64,000 nucleotides of DNA, taken from Pseudomonas salomonii. GTDB lineage: Bacteria; Pseudomonadota; Gammaproteobacteria; Pseudomonadales; Pseudomonadaceae. This document shows, piece by piece, positions 28,187-36,714 of this stretch (its first letter is position 1; each line of letters begins with the position of its first letter). The DNA is taken from positions 310,001 through 374,000 of the forward strand of contig NZ_FNOX01000005.1 in the NCBI RefSeq assembly GCF_900107155.1, in the 5' to 3' direction. The notes beneath the pieces are model-generated. The model was not told the origin of the DNA and did no database searches. It saw only the letters and a list, made by a program, of their open reading frames with translations. The translations under genes were made by a program, and so were the position numbers.

Positions 28187-28708
28187 ATGCATCAACTAAT
28201 CCTCGGCGGCGCCCGCTCCGGCAAAAGCCGCCTGGCCGAAAAACTTGCCAGCGACAGCACCTTGCCCGTCATCTACATCGCCACCAGCCAACCGCTGGAC
28301 GGCGAGATGAGCGCACGCGTCGCGCATCACCGTGAGCGGCGTCCCGATCATTGGGGCCTGATTGAAGAGCCCATCGAACTGGCTCGCGTACTGCGCGAAA
28401 ACGCCGCTGCCGGGCGTTGCCTGCTGGTGGATTGCCTGACGCTGTGGCTCACCAATCTGCTGATGCTCGAAGACCCGGCGCGCCTGGCGCTGGAGCGCGA
28501 TCAATTGCTGCACGCACTGGCAGCGCTGCCGGGAGAAATCATTTTTGTCAGCAACGAGACCGGAATGGGTGTCGTGCCGCTGGGCGAATTGACTCGCCGC
28601 TATGTGGATGAAGCCGGTTGGCTGCATCAAGCCTTGGCCGAGCGGTGTCAGCGTGTTGTCCTGACGGTCGCCGGCCTGCCCCTGACTTTGAAAGGTACTG
28701 CGTTATGA
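28187..28708 (+). CDS. cobU: Bifunctional adenosylcobinamide kinase / guanylyltransferase
   Basis: Phosphorylates adenosylcobinamide and transfers GMP to form AdoCbi-GDP (CobU/CobP). The P-loop [18 protein letters not shown] (4-21), [27 protein letters not shown] with the guanylylated His, [14 protein letters not shown] and [29 protein letters not shown] match family blocks. The start at 28187 gives 173 residues, the family length; an upstream start at 28115 is in non-coding repeat-rich sequence. Its stop overlaps the cobT start by 4 bp. Confidence 0.95.
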   Translation: MHQLILGGARSGKSRLAEKLASDSTLPVIYIATSQPLDGEMSARVAHHRERRPDHWGLIEEPIELARVLRENAAAGRCLLVDCLTLWLTNLLMLEDPARLALERDQLLHALAALPGEIIFVSNETGMGVVPLGELTRRYVDEAGWLHQALAERCQRVVLTVAGLPLTLKGTAL

Positions 28709-29760
28709 CTGACACCTGGTGGCTCAACCCCTGCAAGGCCGTCGACACGGCGGCGCACGAACAAGCGCTGGCGCGCCAGCAGCAGCTGACCAAACCGGCC
28801 GGTTCGCTCGGCCAGCTCGAAGCTGTAGCGGTGCAACTGGCCGGCCTGCAAGGCCAGGTCAAACCGTTGGTGGACCACGTATGGATCGCCATTTTTGCCG
28901 GTGACCATGGCGTGGTCGCCGAGGGCGTGTCGGCGTTTCCCCAGGAAGTGACCGGGCAAATGCTGCACAACTTCGTGACCGGCGGTGCGGCCATCAGTGT
29001 GTTGGCACGCCAGCTGGATGCGCAGCTGGAAGTGGTCGACCTCGGCACAGTGACGCCGTCCCTGAACCTGCCCGGTGTGCGTCACCTGAACATTGGTGCG
29101 GGCACTGCCAATTTCGTCAACGGTCCGGCCATGACCGAAGCTCAGGGGCGCCTGGCACTGCAAGCCGGTCGTGACAGCGCACGTCGCGCCTTGGAAAGCG
29201 GCGCCCAGCTGTTTATCGGTGGCGAAATGGGCATCGGTAATACCACCGCCGCCAGTGCCTTGGCGTGCGCGCTGCTCGATTGCAAGGTCAGCGACCTCAC
29301 AGGCCCGGGCACCGGTTTGAACGCCCAGGGCGTCAGCCACAAGGTAGCGGTCATCGAGCGCGCACTGGCCCTGCATGCCGAACAGCGCGATGACGCATTG
29401 CATACCTTGTTCAACCTCGGTGGGTTTGAAATCGCCGCCTTGGTCGGTGCTTACCTGGCCTGCGCACAAGCAGGTATCGTCGTGCTGGTGGACGGGTTTA
29501 TCTGCACCGTCGCCGCACTGGTTGCCTCGCGCCTGAACCCGGCGTGTCGCGAATGGCTGGTGTTCGGCCACGGTGGCGCCGAGCCGGGCCATCGTCATGT
29601 GCTGCAACACCTTAGCGCCGAACCCTTGCTGCAACTCGGCCTGCGCCTGGGTGAGGGCAGTGGTGCCGCGCTGGCGGTGCCGTTGTTGCGCCTGGCGTGT
29701 GCGCTGCACGGGCAAATGGCGACATTCGCCGAAGCGGCCGTGGCAGACCGCCCGGCATGA
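28705..29760 (+). CDS. cobT: Nicotinate-nucleotide-dimethylbenzimidazole phosphoribosyltransferase CobT
   Basis: Activates DMB to alpha-ribazole phosphate using nicotinate mononucleotide. Evident are [23 protein letters not shown], the [23 protein letters not shown] block, [20 protein letters not shown], and the general base Glu in [14 protein letters not shown]. 351 residues. Together with BluB it supplies the lower nucleotide loop that CobS attaches. Overlaps cobC by 4 bp. Confidence 0.95.
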   Translation: MTDTWWLNPCKAVDTAAHEQALARQQQLTKPAGSLGQLEAVAVQLAGLQGQVKPLVDHVWIAIFAGDHGVVAEGVSAFPQEVTGQMLHNFVTGGAAISVLARQLDAQLEVVDLGTVTPSLNLPGVRHLNIGAGTANFVNGPAMTEAQGRLALQAGRDSARRALESGAQLFIGGEMGIGNTTAASALACALLDCKVSDLTGPGTGLNAQGVSHKVAVIERALALHAEQRDDALHTLFNLGGFEIAALVGAYLACAQAGIVVLVDGFICTVAALVASRLNPACREWLVFGHGGAEPGHRHVLQHLSAEPLLQLGLRLGEGSGAALAVPLLRLACALHGQMATFAEAAVADRPA

Positions 29761-30332
29761 CCTTGCACCTGGACCTCTTGCGCCACGGCGAAACCGAGCT
29801 GGGTGGCGGTCTGCGCGGCAGCCTCGACGACGCCCTGACCGACAAGGGGTGGGCACAGATGCGCGCCGCCGTGGCAGAGCAAGGGCCGTGGGATCGCGTG
29901 ATCAGTTCGCCGTTGCAACGTTGCGCGCTGTTCGCCCAAGAGTTGGGCGCACGCCTCGATGTGCCGGTGAGCCTGGAAAAAGACCTGCAGGAATTGCACT
30001 TCGGCACCTGGGAAGGGCACAGCGCAGCGGCGCTGATGCAAACCGACGCCGAAGGGCTGGGCCTGTTCTGGGCCGACCCCTACAGCTTCACACCGCCTGA
30101 GGGCGAGCCGGTCAGCGACTTTTCCCGCCGTGTCCTGGGCGCCGTCTCACGCTTGCATCAGGCCTATGCCGGTGAGCGTGTGTTGCTGATCAGCCACGGT
30201 GGCGTGATGCGTCTGCTTTTGGCGCAGGCGCGAGGTTTGCCACGTGAGCAGTTATTGAATGTCGAGGTCGGCCACGGTGGGCTGTTCAGCCTGCAAGTCG
30301 CCGCCGATGGCGTGTTGAAGGAAGGAACCTGA
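29757..30332 (+). CDS. cobC: Alpha-ribazole phosphatase (histidine phosphatase family)
   Basis: Removes the 5' phosphate from alpha-ribazole phosphate or from cobalamin 5'-phosphate. It has the phosphoglycerate-mutase-type [19 protein letters not shown] motif (catalytic His in RHGE), [30 protein letters not shown] and the second His in [13 protein letters not shown]. The start at 29757 overlaps the cobT stop; earlier in-frame starts lie inside cobT. Location between cobT and cobS supports the assignment over a generic phosphatase. Confidence 0.92.
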   Translation: MTLHLDLLRHGETELGGGLRGSLDDALTDKGWAQMRAAVAEQGPWDRVISSPLQRCALFAQELGARLDVPVSLEKDLQELHFGTWEGHSAAALMQTDAEGLGLFWADPYSFTPPEGEPVSDFSRRVLGAVSRLHQAYAGERVLLISHGGVMRLLLAQARGLPREQLLNVEVGHGGLFSLQVAADGVLKEGT

Positions 30333-30334
30333 CG

Positions 30335-31063
30335 ATGCTGCCGTTCTGGATCGCCCTGCAATTTCTCAGCAGCCTGCCGATTCGTTTGCCGGGCATGCCG
30401 CAGCCTCAGGAATTGGGGCGTTCGCTGCTGTTTTATCCCGTGGTCGGGCTGTTGTTCGGCGTGCTGTTATGGGCGCTGAACAGCGTATTGATGGGCGCGC
30501 CGTTGTTGCTGCATGCCGCCTTATTGCTGACGGCGTGGGTGTTGCTGAGCGGTGGCCTGCACCTGGACGGCCTGGCGGACAGCGCCGATGCCTGGCTCGG
30601 TGGCTTCGGCGACCGCGAGCGCACCCTGTCCATCATGAAAGACCCGCGCAGCGGGCCGATTGCCGTGGTCACCCTGGGTTTGGTGCTGTTGCTCAAGTTC
30701 ACCGCGCTGGTGGCGCTGATCGAGCAACACAATGGCGCGGCATTGATCCTGGCGCCGTTGATCGGGCGTGCTTCGATGTTGGCGCTGTTCCTGACGACAC
30801 GCTACGTGCGTGCAGGCGGTCTGGGTCAGGCGCTGTCGGACCATTTACCGCGAGTTGTCGGCCAACAGGTGCTGATCCTCAGTGGCCTGGCCTGCATCCT
30901 GATCGGCGGTTTCAGCGGTGGCCTGGCGGTTTTGCTGGCGGCGCTGTGTTTTATCGGCCTGCGCCACTTGATGGTCAACCGGTTGGGCGGCACCACTGGC
31001 GACACAGCCGGTGCGTTGCTGGAGCTGCTGGAAGTCGCGGTATTGATCGGTTTGGCCCTGTAA
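30335..31063 (+). CDS. cobS: Adenosylcobinamide-GDP ribazoletransferase (cobalamin synthase)
   Basis: Integral membrane enzyme that joins AdoCbi-GDP and alpha-ribazole to give cobalamin. 242 residues with about six helices; LQFLSSLPIRLPG at the N-terminus, the GGLHLDGLADSADAWLGGFGDRERTLSIMKDPRSGPIA signature with acidic metal ligands, and GGTTGDTAGALLELLE near the C-terminus. It starts 2 bp after cobC and is the last gene of the operon. Confidence 0.95.
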   Translation: MLPFWIALQFLSSLPIRLPGMPQPQELGRSLLFYPVVGLLFGVLLWALNSVLMGAPLLLHAALLLTAWVLLSGGLHLDGLADSADAWLGGFGDRERTLSIMKDPRSGPIAVVTLGLVLLLKFTALVALIEQHNGAALILAPLIGRASMLALFLTTRYVRAGGLGQALSDHLPRVVGQQVLILSGLACILIGGFSGGLAVLLAALCFIGLRHLMVNRLGGTTGDTAGALLELLEVAVLIGLAL

Positions 31064-31086
31064 CACTTTCTTGCATTTCCTTAATC

Positions 31087-31102
31087 GCGGGTATATACAC
31101 GT
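31087..31102. promoter_or_regulatory. MarR operator half-palindrome in front of the marR gene
   Basis: GCGGGTATATACACGT: the left half is identical to the perfect palindrome at 31533-31548, the right half differs at two positions. It overlaps a TATATA -10-like element and ends 3 bp before the ATG at 31106, so bound repressor would block transcription of its own gene. Confidence 0.65.
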
Positions 31103-31105
31103 TCC

Positions 31106-31510
31106 ATGCTTGCCTCCCAATGTTTATGCACCAACCTGCGACGTGCCGCCCGTGGCGTCAGCAGGCATTACGACGGCGCTCTCGACGGCTTCGGGATCAA
31201 CGTCGCCCAGTATTCTTTGCTGTGCAACTTGCAGCGTCTCGACCAACCGAGCATCTCCAGCCTGGCCGACGCCATGGGCCTGGATCGCAGCACCCTGGGG
31301 CGCAACTTGCGCGTGCTGGAAGGCGAAGGCCTGGTGCAGTTGGTCGAGGGTGATGACTTGCGCAACCGCCTGGTGCTGCTGACGCAAGCCGGCGAAGAGC
31401 GGCTGGCAGCGGCGTTACCGGCGTGGGAAGCGGCGCAGCAAAAATTGATTGATCAGTTAGGCGCCGAAAAGCGCGAAACCTTGTTGGCCTTGCTGGATGA
31501 ACTCGCCTGA
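31106..31510 (+). CDS. MarR family transcriptional regulator
   Basis: A 134-residue winged-helix repressor: NVAQYSLLCNLQRLDQPSISSLADAMGLDRSTLGRNLRVLEGEGLVQLVEGDDLRNRLVLLTQAGEE covers the HTH and the wing. Two cysteines near the N-terminus (CLCTNLRRAAR) could be redox sensors, as in some MarR relatives, but this is only suggestive. No Shine-Dalgarno is visible and the operator/-10 element ends almost at the ATG, so the mRNA may be leaderless. The next gene is an MFS transporter with a matching operator. Confidence 0.9.
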   Translation: MLASQCLCTNLRRAARGVSRHYDGALDGFGINVAQYSLLCNLQRLDQPSISSLADAMGLDRSTLGRNLRVLEGEGLVQLVEGDDLRNRLVLLTQAGEERLAAALPAWEAAQQKLIDQLGAEKRETLLALLDELA

Positions 31511-31532
31511 GCGCGGGTTTGTTCAAATACAA

Positions 31533-31548
31533 GCGGGTATATACCCGC
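31533..31548. promoter_or_regulatory. Perfect 16-bp palindromic operator before the MFS gene
   Basis: GCGGGTATATACCCGC, an exact palindrome, 17 bp upstream of the MFS ATG and overlapping a TATATA box. The same half-site occurs in front of the marR gene, so the MarR protein is the likely ligand. Confidence 0.75.
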
Positions 31549-31565
31549 GAGCGGAGAATAAGAAC

Positions 31566-32774
31566 ATGACCTCGATGTGGCGCACCAGTGGTTGGATCCT
31601 TGTGGGGAGTGCGCTGATCCTGGCGTTGTCCTTGGGCGTGCGGCATGGTTTTGGGCTGTTCCTGGCGCCGATGAGCAACGAGTTTGGCTGGGGGCGCGAG
31701 ACGTTTGCCTTCGCCATCGCCTTGCAGAACTTGATCTGGGGCCTGGCGCAGCCGTTTACCGGCGCCCTGGCCGATCGTTTTGGCGCGACCAAAGCGGTGT
31801 TTGTCGGCGGCGTGCTGTACGCCGTGGGCCTGGTGCTGATGGGCATGTCCGATTCGGCGTGGTCATTGTCGTTGAGTGCCGGCCTGCTGATTGGTATCGG
31901 CCTGTCGGGCACCTCGTTTTCGGTGATTCTCGGCGTGGTCGGCCGCGCCGTACCGCCGGAAAAACGCAGCATGGCCATGGGCATCGCCAGCGCCGCAGGC
32001 TCGTTCGGCCAGTTCGCCATGGTGCCCGGCACCTTGGGTTTGATCGGCTGGCTGGGCTGGTCGGCCGCCCTGTTGGCACTGGGCCTGATGGTGGCGCTGA
32101 TTCTGCCGCTGGTGGCGATGCTCAAGGACAAGCCGCTGCCGGTGGTGACCGGCCAGCAAACCTTGCGTGAAGCCTTGAAGGAAGCCTGTTCCCATTCCGG
32201 TTTCTGGCTGCTGGCATTCGGTTTCTTTGTTTGCGGTTTCCAGGTGGTGTTTATCGGTGTGCACCTGCCGGCGTATCTGGTCGACCAGCACTTGCCCGCC
32301 ACGGTGGGCACCACGGTGCTGGCCTTGATTGGTCTGTTTAATGTGTTCGGCACCTACACTGCCGGCTGGCTCGGCGGGCGCATGTCCAAGCCGCGCTTGC
32401 TCACCGGCCTGTACCTGCTGCGTGCGGTGGTCATCGTGTTGTTCCTGTGGGCGCCGGTCACCGAAGTCTCGGCCTACCTGTTTGGCATGGCCATGGGCTT
32501 TTTGTGGCTGTCCACGGTGCCGCTGACCAACGGCACCGTCGCAACCTTGTTTGGTGTACGAAACCTCTCGATGCTCGGTGGGATTGTGTTTCTGTTCCAC
32601 CAACTCGGCTCGTTCCTCGGCGGCTGGTTGGGCGGGGTGGTCTATGATCGAACCGGCAACTACGATTTGATCTGGCAGGTGGCGATTCTGCTCAGCCTGC
32701 TCGCCGCCGCGCTGAACTGGCCGGTGCGCGAGCGCCCGGTGGCGCGCTTGCGGGCGCAGATGGAGGCGGCATGA
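31566..32774 (+). CDS. MFS transporter (monocarboxylate/OFA-type)
   Basis: A 402-residue, 12-helix major facilitator protein. Motif A is present as GALADRFGATKAV between helices 2 and 3; the N-terminus RHGFGLFLAPMSNEFGWGRETFAFAIALQNLIWGLAQPF resembles monocarboxylate/oxalate-formate type carriers. The start at 31566 has GGAG 10 bp upstream. It probably is the target of the adjacent MarR repressor. The substrate is unknown; efflux of a small organic acid or xenobiotic, or its uptake, are both possible. Confidence 0.88.
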   Translation: MTSMWRTSGWILVGSALILALSLGVRHGFGLFLAPMSNEFGWGRETFAFAIALQNLIWGLAQPFTGALADRFGATKAVFVGGVLYAVGLVLMGMSDSAWSLSLSAGLLIGIGLSGTSFSVILGVVGRAVPPEKRSMAMGIASAAGSFGQFAMVPGTLGLIGWLGWSAALLALGLMVALILPLVAMLKDKPLPVVTGQQTLREALKEACSHSGFWLLAFGFFVCGFQVVFIGVHLPAYLVDQHLPATVGTTVLALIGLFNVFGTYTAGWLGGRMSKPRLLTGLYLLRAVVIVLFLWAPVTEVSAYLFGMAMGFLWLSTVPLTNGTVATLFGVRNLSMLGGIVFLFHQLGSFLGGWLGGVVYDRTGNYDLIWQVAILLSLLAAALNWPVRERPVARLRAQMEAA

Positions 32775-32890
32775 GTGTGACGGCACGGTGTTTGACGGTA
32801 GCGGCGCTGGTCGTGCTGATGCTGCTGGCCTGGTGGGGCTGGCAGCGTGGTGGGCTGGCGTTGATGCAACTGGGTATGTCGATCTGTTAA
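32771..32890 (+). CDS. 39-residue membrane miniprotein
   Basis: A short frame whose ATG overlaps the MFS stop (ATGA) and which encodes one strongly hydrophobic segment (LTVAALVVLMLLAWWGW) followed by a glycine/leucine-rich tail. The overlap and the absence of other coding potential in this stretch suggest it is translated with the MFS gene, possibly as a small accessory subunit. I do not know a family for it; chance cannot be excluded. Confidence 0.5.
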   Translation: MSVTARCLTVAALVVLMLLAWWGWQRGGLALMQLGMSIC

Positions 32891-32923
32891 GTTCGTGGTC
32901 TGGAAATGTTAAGGACTCACGAC

Positions 32924-33472
32924 ATGCAGATGCGCTGGCTTGCAGTACCCGTCCTGATGGCCATTGGCAGTGTTGCCATGGCCGCCAATTGCCCGCCGTT
33001 GCTTGAGGGCCAATTGCCCAAGCTGCGCGCCAAGGAATCCATTGATCTGTGCCAGCGCTTTGCCGGCAAACCCCTGGTGATCGTCAACACCGCCAGCTTC
33101 TGCGGCTTCGCGCCGCAGTTCAAAGGCCTCGAAGCCTTGTACCAGCGCTACAAGGGCCAGGGCCTGGAAGTGATTGGCGTGCCGTCCGATGACTTCAAGC
33201 AGGAAGCCAAGACCGGTGAAGAGACCGCCAAAGTCTGTTACGTGAATTACGGCGTGACCTTCACCATGACCGAGCCGCAAAAAGTCAAAGGGCCGGACGC
33301 GGTGCACCTGTTCAAGGTCCTGGCACAGCAGACCAGCGCGCCAAAGTGGAATTTCTACAAGTACGTGGTCGATCGCCAGGGCAAGGTGATTGCCAACTTC
33401 TCCAGTTTGACCAAGCCGGACAGCCCGGACCTGATCAAGGCAGTGGAAGCGGCATTGGCTTCCAAGCCCTGA
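32924..33472 (+). CDS. Glutathione/thioredoxin peroxidase family protein, exported
   Basis: A 182-residue protein with a signal peptide ([18 protein letters not shown]^A) and a glutathione-peroxidase fold. The peroxidatic Cys is in [19 protein letters not shown] (cysteine in place of selenocysteine), with the [18 protein letters not shown] block carrying the conserved Trp/Asn. The Gln of the tetrad falls in a modified [16 protein letters not shown]. It would reduce peroxides in the periplasm, probably with a thioredoxin-like donor. ATG 32930 is an alternative start. Ends at a strong terminator. Confidence 0.9.
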   Translation: MQMRWLAVPVLMAIGSVAMAANCPPLLEGQLPKLRAKESIDLCQRFAGKPLVIVNTASFCGFAPQFKGLEALYQRYKGQGLEVIGVPSDDFKQEAKTGEETAKVCYVNYGVTFTMTEPQKVKGPDAVHLFKVLAQQTSAPKWNFYKYVVDRQGKVIANFSSLTKPDSPDLIKAVEAALASKP

Positions 33473-33483
33473 TCGTCGGGCAT

Positions 33484-33524
33484 TAAAAAGCCCCGCCTCC
33501 TGTGCAGGAGGGCGGGGCTGTTTA
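33484..33524 (+). terminator. Bidirectional terminator between the peroxidase and FadL genes
   Basis: AGCCCCGCCTCCT / AGGAGGGCGGGGCT, a stem of about 13 bp with one bulged G and A/T tracts on both sides, between convergent genes. Confidence 0.85.
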
Positions 33525-33535
33525 TACAGCGTGAA

Positions 33536-34837
33536 TCAGAACTTGTACGTCATGCCCAGGCCGAAGCCGTTGGCGCTGTTTTCGTACTTGGACGCGTAGG
33601 TCTGGCCCAGCGCGTTCTGCTTGTTGACCTTGACCGGCTCTTCCTTGAGGTAGGAGTACGCCAGGTCGATGGTCATATTGTCCATCACAGCGTAGCCAAG
33701 GCCGACGCTGAAGATGGTCCGGTCACCGGTCGGAATACGCGGCGAACGGTCGGTGTTGTTGGTGGGCGACTGGTCAAAGGTCAGACCGGTGCGCAGTACC
33801 ACTTGTTTGGTGACCTGGTACGAAGTACCGATAGCATAGGCCCAGGTGTCGTGCCAGTTTTGCGGCTCTTTGATCTGGCCGACGATCTGAGGTGCGAGCG
33901 CACCGCCTGCACGGGTCACGCCTTCGTTGTTGACGGTAATGTCTTTCAGGCGGCTCCAGCGTGTCCAGGTTGCGCCGCCGTATAATTTCCAGTCGCTGCT
34001 CAAGTCTTGAGTGACCGAGGCGTCCCAGGATTCAGGGGTGTCAACTTTCAGCGACGCGTCGTAACGACCGGCACCCAGGTAGGCCGCTGGAACGCCGGTG
34101 CCTGGAGTGACCTCTGTATGGCCCTCAAGCTTGTACTTCACTTTCGAGTGATACGTCAGGCCCACGCGGGTGGTGTCGGTGGCTTGCACCAGGATACCGG
34201 CGTTGAAGCCCAGGGCAGTGTCGTCGCCTTTGACTTTGACTTTGCTGTCACCCGTGCCTGCGAGGCCAGGCAATGGCAGCAAACCAAGGTTTGGCTGCGA
34301 CTCAAGCGTGCCGGAGATGCGGTTGATGGTCGGACCAAAACCGATCGACACTTTGTCGTTGAAGGCGTAGCTCACAGTCGGCTGGAAGGTGATGACCGCC
34401 ACTTCACTTTTGTTGCCGAATGCTCGGCCCTGGAAGCCGCGTTCATAGTCAGTCTTCAAGCCGAACGGCGCATAAACGCCAAAGCCGATTGCCCACTGGT
34501 CGTTAAGTTTGTTGGTGTAGAAACCAAAAGGGACGGCGGTGAACGGCACCATGTCGCCTTTGTTGCTGCCGCGTGAGCGACCGCTGGCGTCCTTGATGTC
34601 GGTAGAAGCGTCAATGGCTGCGACACCACCGGTGATTTGCTGGCCTTCAAGGCGAGCCATGCCGGCAGGGTTACCATAGACAGTACTGGCGTTATCGGCA
34701 GAAGAAGAACGGCCTGCGAAACCTGTGCCCATACCCGCGACGTCTTGCTCGTTAAGGGCAAAGCCGCTCGCGAACAGTTGGGTGGAGGCCATTGCAACGG
34801 CGAGGCTAAGTGTGGTCTTGAGCATTACTTTTTTCAT
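33536..34837 (-). CDS. FadL/OmpP1-type outer membrane porin
   Basis: A 14-strand-type barrel for long-chain fatty acids or other hydrophobic compounds. After a signal peptide (cleaved near FASG^FALNEQDV) comes the N-terminal plug with the family motif ASTVYGNPAGMARLEGQQ, then periodic amphipathic strands to the C-terminal aromatic YKF. 433 residues. FadL and TodX-like members differ in substrate, so fatty acid uptake is the default and not proven. No beta-oxidation genes are next to it. Confidence 0.9.
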   Translation of the reverse strand: MKKVMLKTTLSLAVAMASTQLFASGFALNEQDVAGMGTGFAGRSSSADNASTVYGNPAGMARLEGQQITGGVAAIDASTDIKDASGRSRGSNKGDMVPFTAVPFGFYTNKLNDQWAIGFGVYAPFGLKTDYERGFQGRAFGNKSEVAVITFQPTVSYAFNDKVSIGFGPTINRISGTLESQPNLGLLPLPGLAGTGDSKVKVKGDDTALGFNAGILVQATDTTRVGLTYHSKVKYKLEGHTEVTPGTGVPAAYLGAGRYDASLKVDTPESWDASVTQDLSSDWKLYGGATWTRWSRLKDITVNNEGVTRAGGALAPQIVGQIKEPQNWHDTWAYAIGTSYQVTKQVVLRTGLTFDQSPTNNTDRSPRIPTGDRTIFSVGLGYAVMDNMTIDLAYSYLKEEPVKVNKQNALGQTYASKYENSANGFGLGMTYKF

Positions 34838-34983
34838 TATTAGAACTCCGTGGTGATCACCGCTGCGGAAAGTAACAATAAATTTAGGTTAGCGCTATAG
34901 GCTGTAATGCAGGAGATAGAGCGGTTTTGTAGGACAATCCGACCAAAATCAACGTTTTTAGCCGAACCTTGCGCAACGCCTGA

Positions 34984-35466
34984 TCAACAAGTGACCTGAT
35001 TCATGGGTGAAACACAGGTTTGCCAGGCTTGGGTGAAATCCCGCAGCCGCCCTTGAGGGTGAAATATTTCTTTCCAGATACGCGCCATGGCCAGTACATC
35101 GCCCGGCGCCGGCAGGGCAGGGCTGTGTTGCTCCACCAGCAGCCAGGCAATCGCAGTGGCGTAACGCAGGTTGACGGTCAGCTCAAGCTGGGGCGCACTG
35201 AGGAATGCGTGCTGGCTGGCCAGGCCGCGTACCAGGCTGGCGCGCTCGGGGTCGCGCGCCAGGTAGTGATCCCAAAGTGCGCGGTGGCGCGGTTCCGTGA
35301 TGCTGTACAGGCCGTGGCCACGGCGGTCGTGCAGGGCGGAGCCGAGTTCCGACTGGCTGGCGGCAATGCCCAGCAGCAGGGCTTCGGCGGTCGCGTCATG
35401 GCGGCCGAGGTAAATCAACGTCGGCCGGATCACATAACGACACAATTCGCTGGCGGCGATACCCAT
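34984..35466 (-). CDS. Conserved hypothetical protein (160 aa)
   Basis: A helical, His/Arg-rich soluble protein (RPTLIYLGRHDATAEALLLGIAASQSELG, DPERASLVRGLASQHAFL, LELTVNLRYATAIAWLLVEQH). There is no signal peptide or membrane segment. I do not recognise the family; the AIAASQSELG-type helix and the pattern of conserved His and Arg residues vaguely recall phage-derived structural or lysozyme-associated proteins, but no phage genes are nearby. Its upstream region contains two adjacent hairpins (35492-35565). Confidence 0.6.
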   Translation of the reverse strand: MGIAASELCRYVIRPTLIYLGRHDATAEALLLGIAASQSELGSALHDRRGHGLYSITEPRHRALWDHYLARDPERASLVRGLASQHAFLSAPQLELTVNLRYATAIAWLLVEQHSPALPAPGDVLAMARIWKEIFHPQGRLRDFTQAWQTCVSPMNQVTC

Positions 35467-35491
35467 ACAAGCCTCGGTCCATGAAAGTGGT

Positions 35492-35565
35492 CGACGGTGC
35501 CTGAGAGGGGGCTTGGCAGCTGTGGATCGGATCTCAGGCCCGTCGCAAGCGGATCATGCCGCTTG
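35492..35565 (-). promoter_or_regulatory. Two adjacent strong hairpins upstream of the 160-aa gene
   Basis: First: CGACGG and GCCTGAGA on one side pair with TCTCAGGC and CCGTCG on the other (14 bp with one bulge, loop of 25 nt). Second: CAAGCGG / CCGCTTG around ATCATG, directly adjoining. They lie 26 bp upstream of the start and suggest a structured leader RNA or operator; no known riboswitch class is matched with confidence. Confidence 0.5.
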
Positions 35566-35690
35566 AGTTGAAGTGTAGTGTCATATTCACGATGTAAAGG
35601 ACTGTTTTTAAAACATCTTCTTCATTTAGTTATAACGTTTATATCTATTTGAACTTAGGCAAAATGTTTCGATGGCAAATTTCAGGCAAT

Positions 35691-35720
35691 AAAAAACCCT
35701 GCTGTTTAAACAGGGTTTTT
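35691..35720 (-). terminator. Rho-independent terminator of the 74-aa gene
   Basis: Minus-strand AAAACCCTG / CAGGGTTTT stem with 9-nt loop and a run of T, 22 bp after the stop codon. Confidence 0.8.
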
Positions 35721-35742
35721 GTGTTTCAGCGACTCGGGTCGA

Positions 35743-35967
35743 TCAGGCAGTCAGTGCCTGACGGGTACGCTCGATCACGGCCTGCAGCGGCTCTGCGCTG
35801 GAGTATTGATCGGGGTACAGGCGTTCGCTGTGACGAGCGATGCCGTGTTCGTTGACCAGGGTGAAGCTGAAGCAGCCTTTGCGAGCGGCCATGATCAGGC
35901 AGTTCATTGGTGCAAAAGCGTTGGTGAGGGTGCGAATGGCATCCTGAGTATGGATTTGAGCGTTCAT
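35743..35967 (-). CDS. Small conserved hypothetical protein (74 aa)
   Basis: A soluble 74-residue protein: an N-terminal helix (MNAQIHTQDAIRTLTNAFAPMNCLIMAARKGCF), a beta part (SFTLVNEHGIARHSERLYPDQY) and a C-terminal helix. The gene has its own terminator and Shine-Dalgarno-like AGGAAC, so it seems to be expressed alone. Similar short proteins occur in other Pseudomonas as hypothetical proteins; no function is known to me. The two cysteines are 9 residues apart. Confidence 0.65.
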   Translation of the reverse strand: MNAQIHTQDAIRTLTNAFAPMNCLIMAARKGCFSFTLVNEHGIARHSERLYPDQYSSAEPLQAVIERTRQALTA

Positions 35968-36408
35968 ATTATTGGTGTTCCTACAAATGACACGGATAAG
36001 AACCGTGCAGCGTTAAAACGTTCCAGTAACGTTGATCACCATTGATCAAACGAAGAACCCGACTGGAACAAAGCAGCCAGTTTGAAGCGCTATTAAGTTG
36101 GCGCGCTTGGGCTGGCAGGTAGGTACTTAGGAGGGCAGGCAACACAACAGGGGCAAAGGTTCTGGGCCCAGGGTGAAGATCCTGATCAATTTGCAGGTTG
36201 GTTCGGTCAGAGTATTGAGACTTCGCGGCACCCTTTGCATGTTCAAAGGCAGTGTCGTCGCAAGTGATACCTGGAAACCATCGAGGTGGTCGATCCCGTG
36301 TTGTTCAGGGGAGTTGTTCGACCAGAATTGACTTTCAGCTTGGTACTAACGCCGCGGATAGTAACGGATCGAAACCGGGAAGGGAAGCGGCTGAGCAAAA
36401 AACTTTTA
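35968..36408. other. Intergenic region without supported gene (about 440 bp)
   Basis: Holds the promoter side of the 74-aa gene, including an inverted TTGATC / GATCAA pair at about 36032-36050. Short open frames across 36252-36600 have arginine/proline-rich shadow composition and no Shine-Dalgarno, so I do not call them. Confidence 0.5.
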
Positions 36409-36714
36409 TCAGCCGCCGAGCAAGCCGCGATAGACCAGTACCGTCACGGCGGCGGCCAACGAGCAACCCAGGCCGTAGGCCGCGAGGGTCAGGCGCCAGG
36501 AGCGGCCGGCCTCGATCACCTTCATTACGTCGCGCATGTCATTGACCCGTCCGTCACCCAGCTCAATGCACAGGCTGACGGCAGTAAAGGCCGCCGATAA
36601 CAGGATGGCGATGGCGAACAACGCGCCGTCAGGCGAGGGCAGCGCTGCATTGATGCCCAGTGAGGTCGCGCAGATGGCGAGCAGCAACACGGCAAACAAC
36701 AGGATTCCTTTCAT
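36409..36714 (-). CDS. Small membrane protein (101 aa), hypothetical
   Basis: Start chosen at ATG 36714 (MKGILLFAVLLLAICATSLGINAALPSP) because the region upstream in frame is of non-coding composition. Three hydrophobic segments (about 3-22, 31-50, 78-98) flank a charged cytosolic loop (ELGDGRVNDMRDVMKVIEAGRSWR), ending VLVYRGLLGG. An inner-membrane location is expected. Family and function are not recognised. Confidence 0.6.
   Translation of the reverse strand: MKGILLFAVLLLAICATSLGINAALPSPDGALFAIAILLSAAFTAVSLCIELGDGRVNDMRDVMKVIEAGRSWRLTLAAYGLGCSLAAAVTVLVYRGLLGG

Noticed and set aside
27708..28200. CRISPR-like repeats in the cobQ-cobU gap
   Set aside because: The repeated units are REP palindromes without regular spacing or unique spacers; no cas genes are present.
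34984..35466. Prophage remnant around the 160-residue gene
   Set aside because: No integrase, attachment site repeats, lysis or capsid genes occur within the surrounding 10 kb.
35492..35545. Glycine riboswitch before the 160-residue gene
   Set aside because: Only a short CTCTCAGG-like stretch matches; the partner GGAGAG and the CCGAAGGGG core are missing and the gene has no glycine link.
36032..36050. TTGATC...GATCAA taken as an ANR/FNR box
   Set aside because: The half-sites TTGAT and ATCAA are 8 bp apart; the ANR/FNR consensus needs 4 bp.
36252..36600. Overlapping plus-strand frames of about 100 codons
   Set aside because: Composition rich in Arg, Ser and Pro, antisense to the small membrane protein gene in part, and without start signals.
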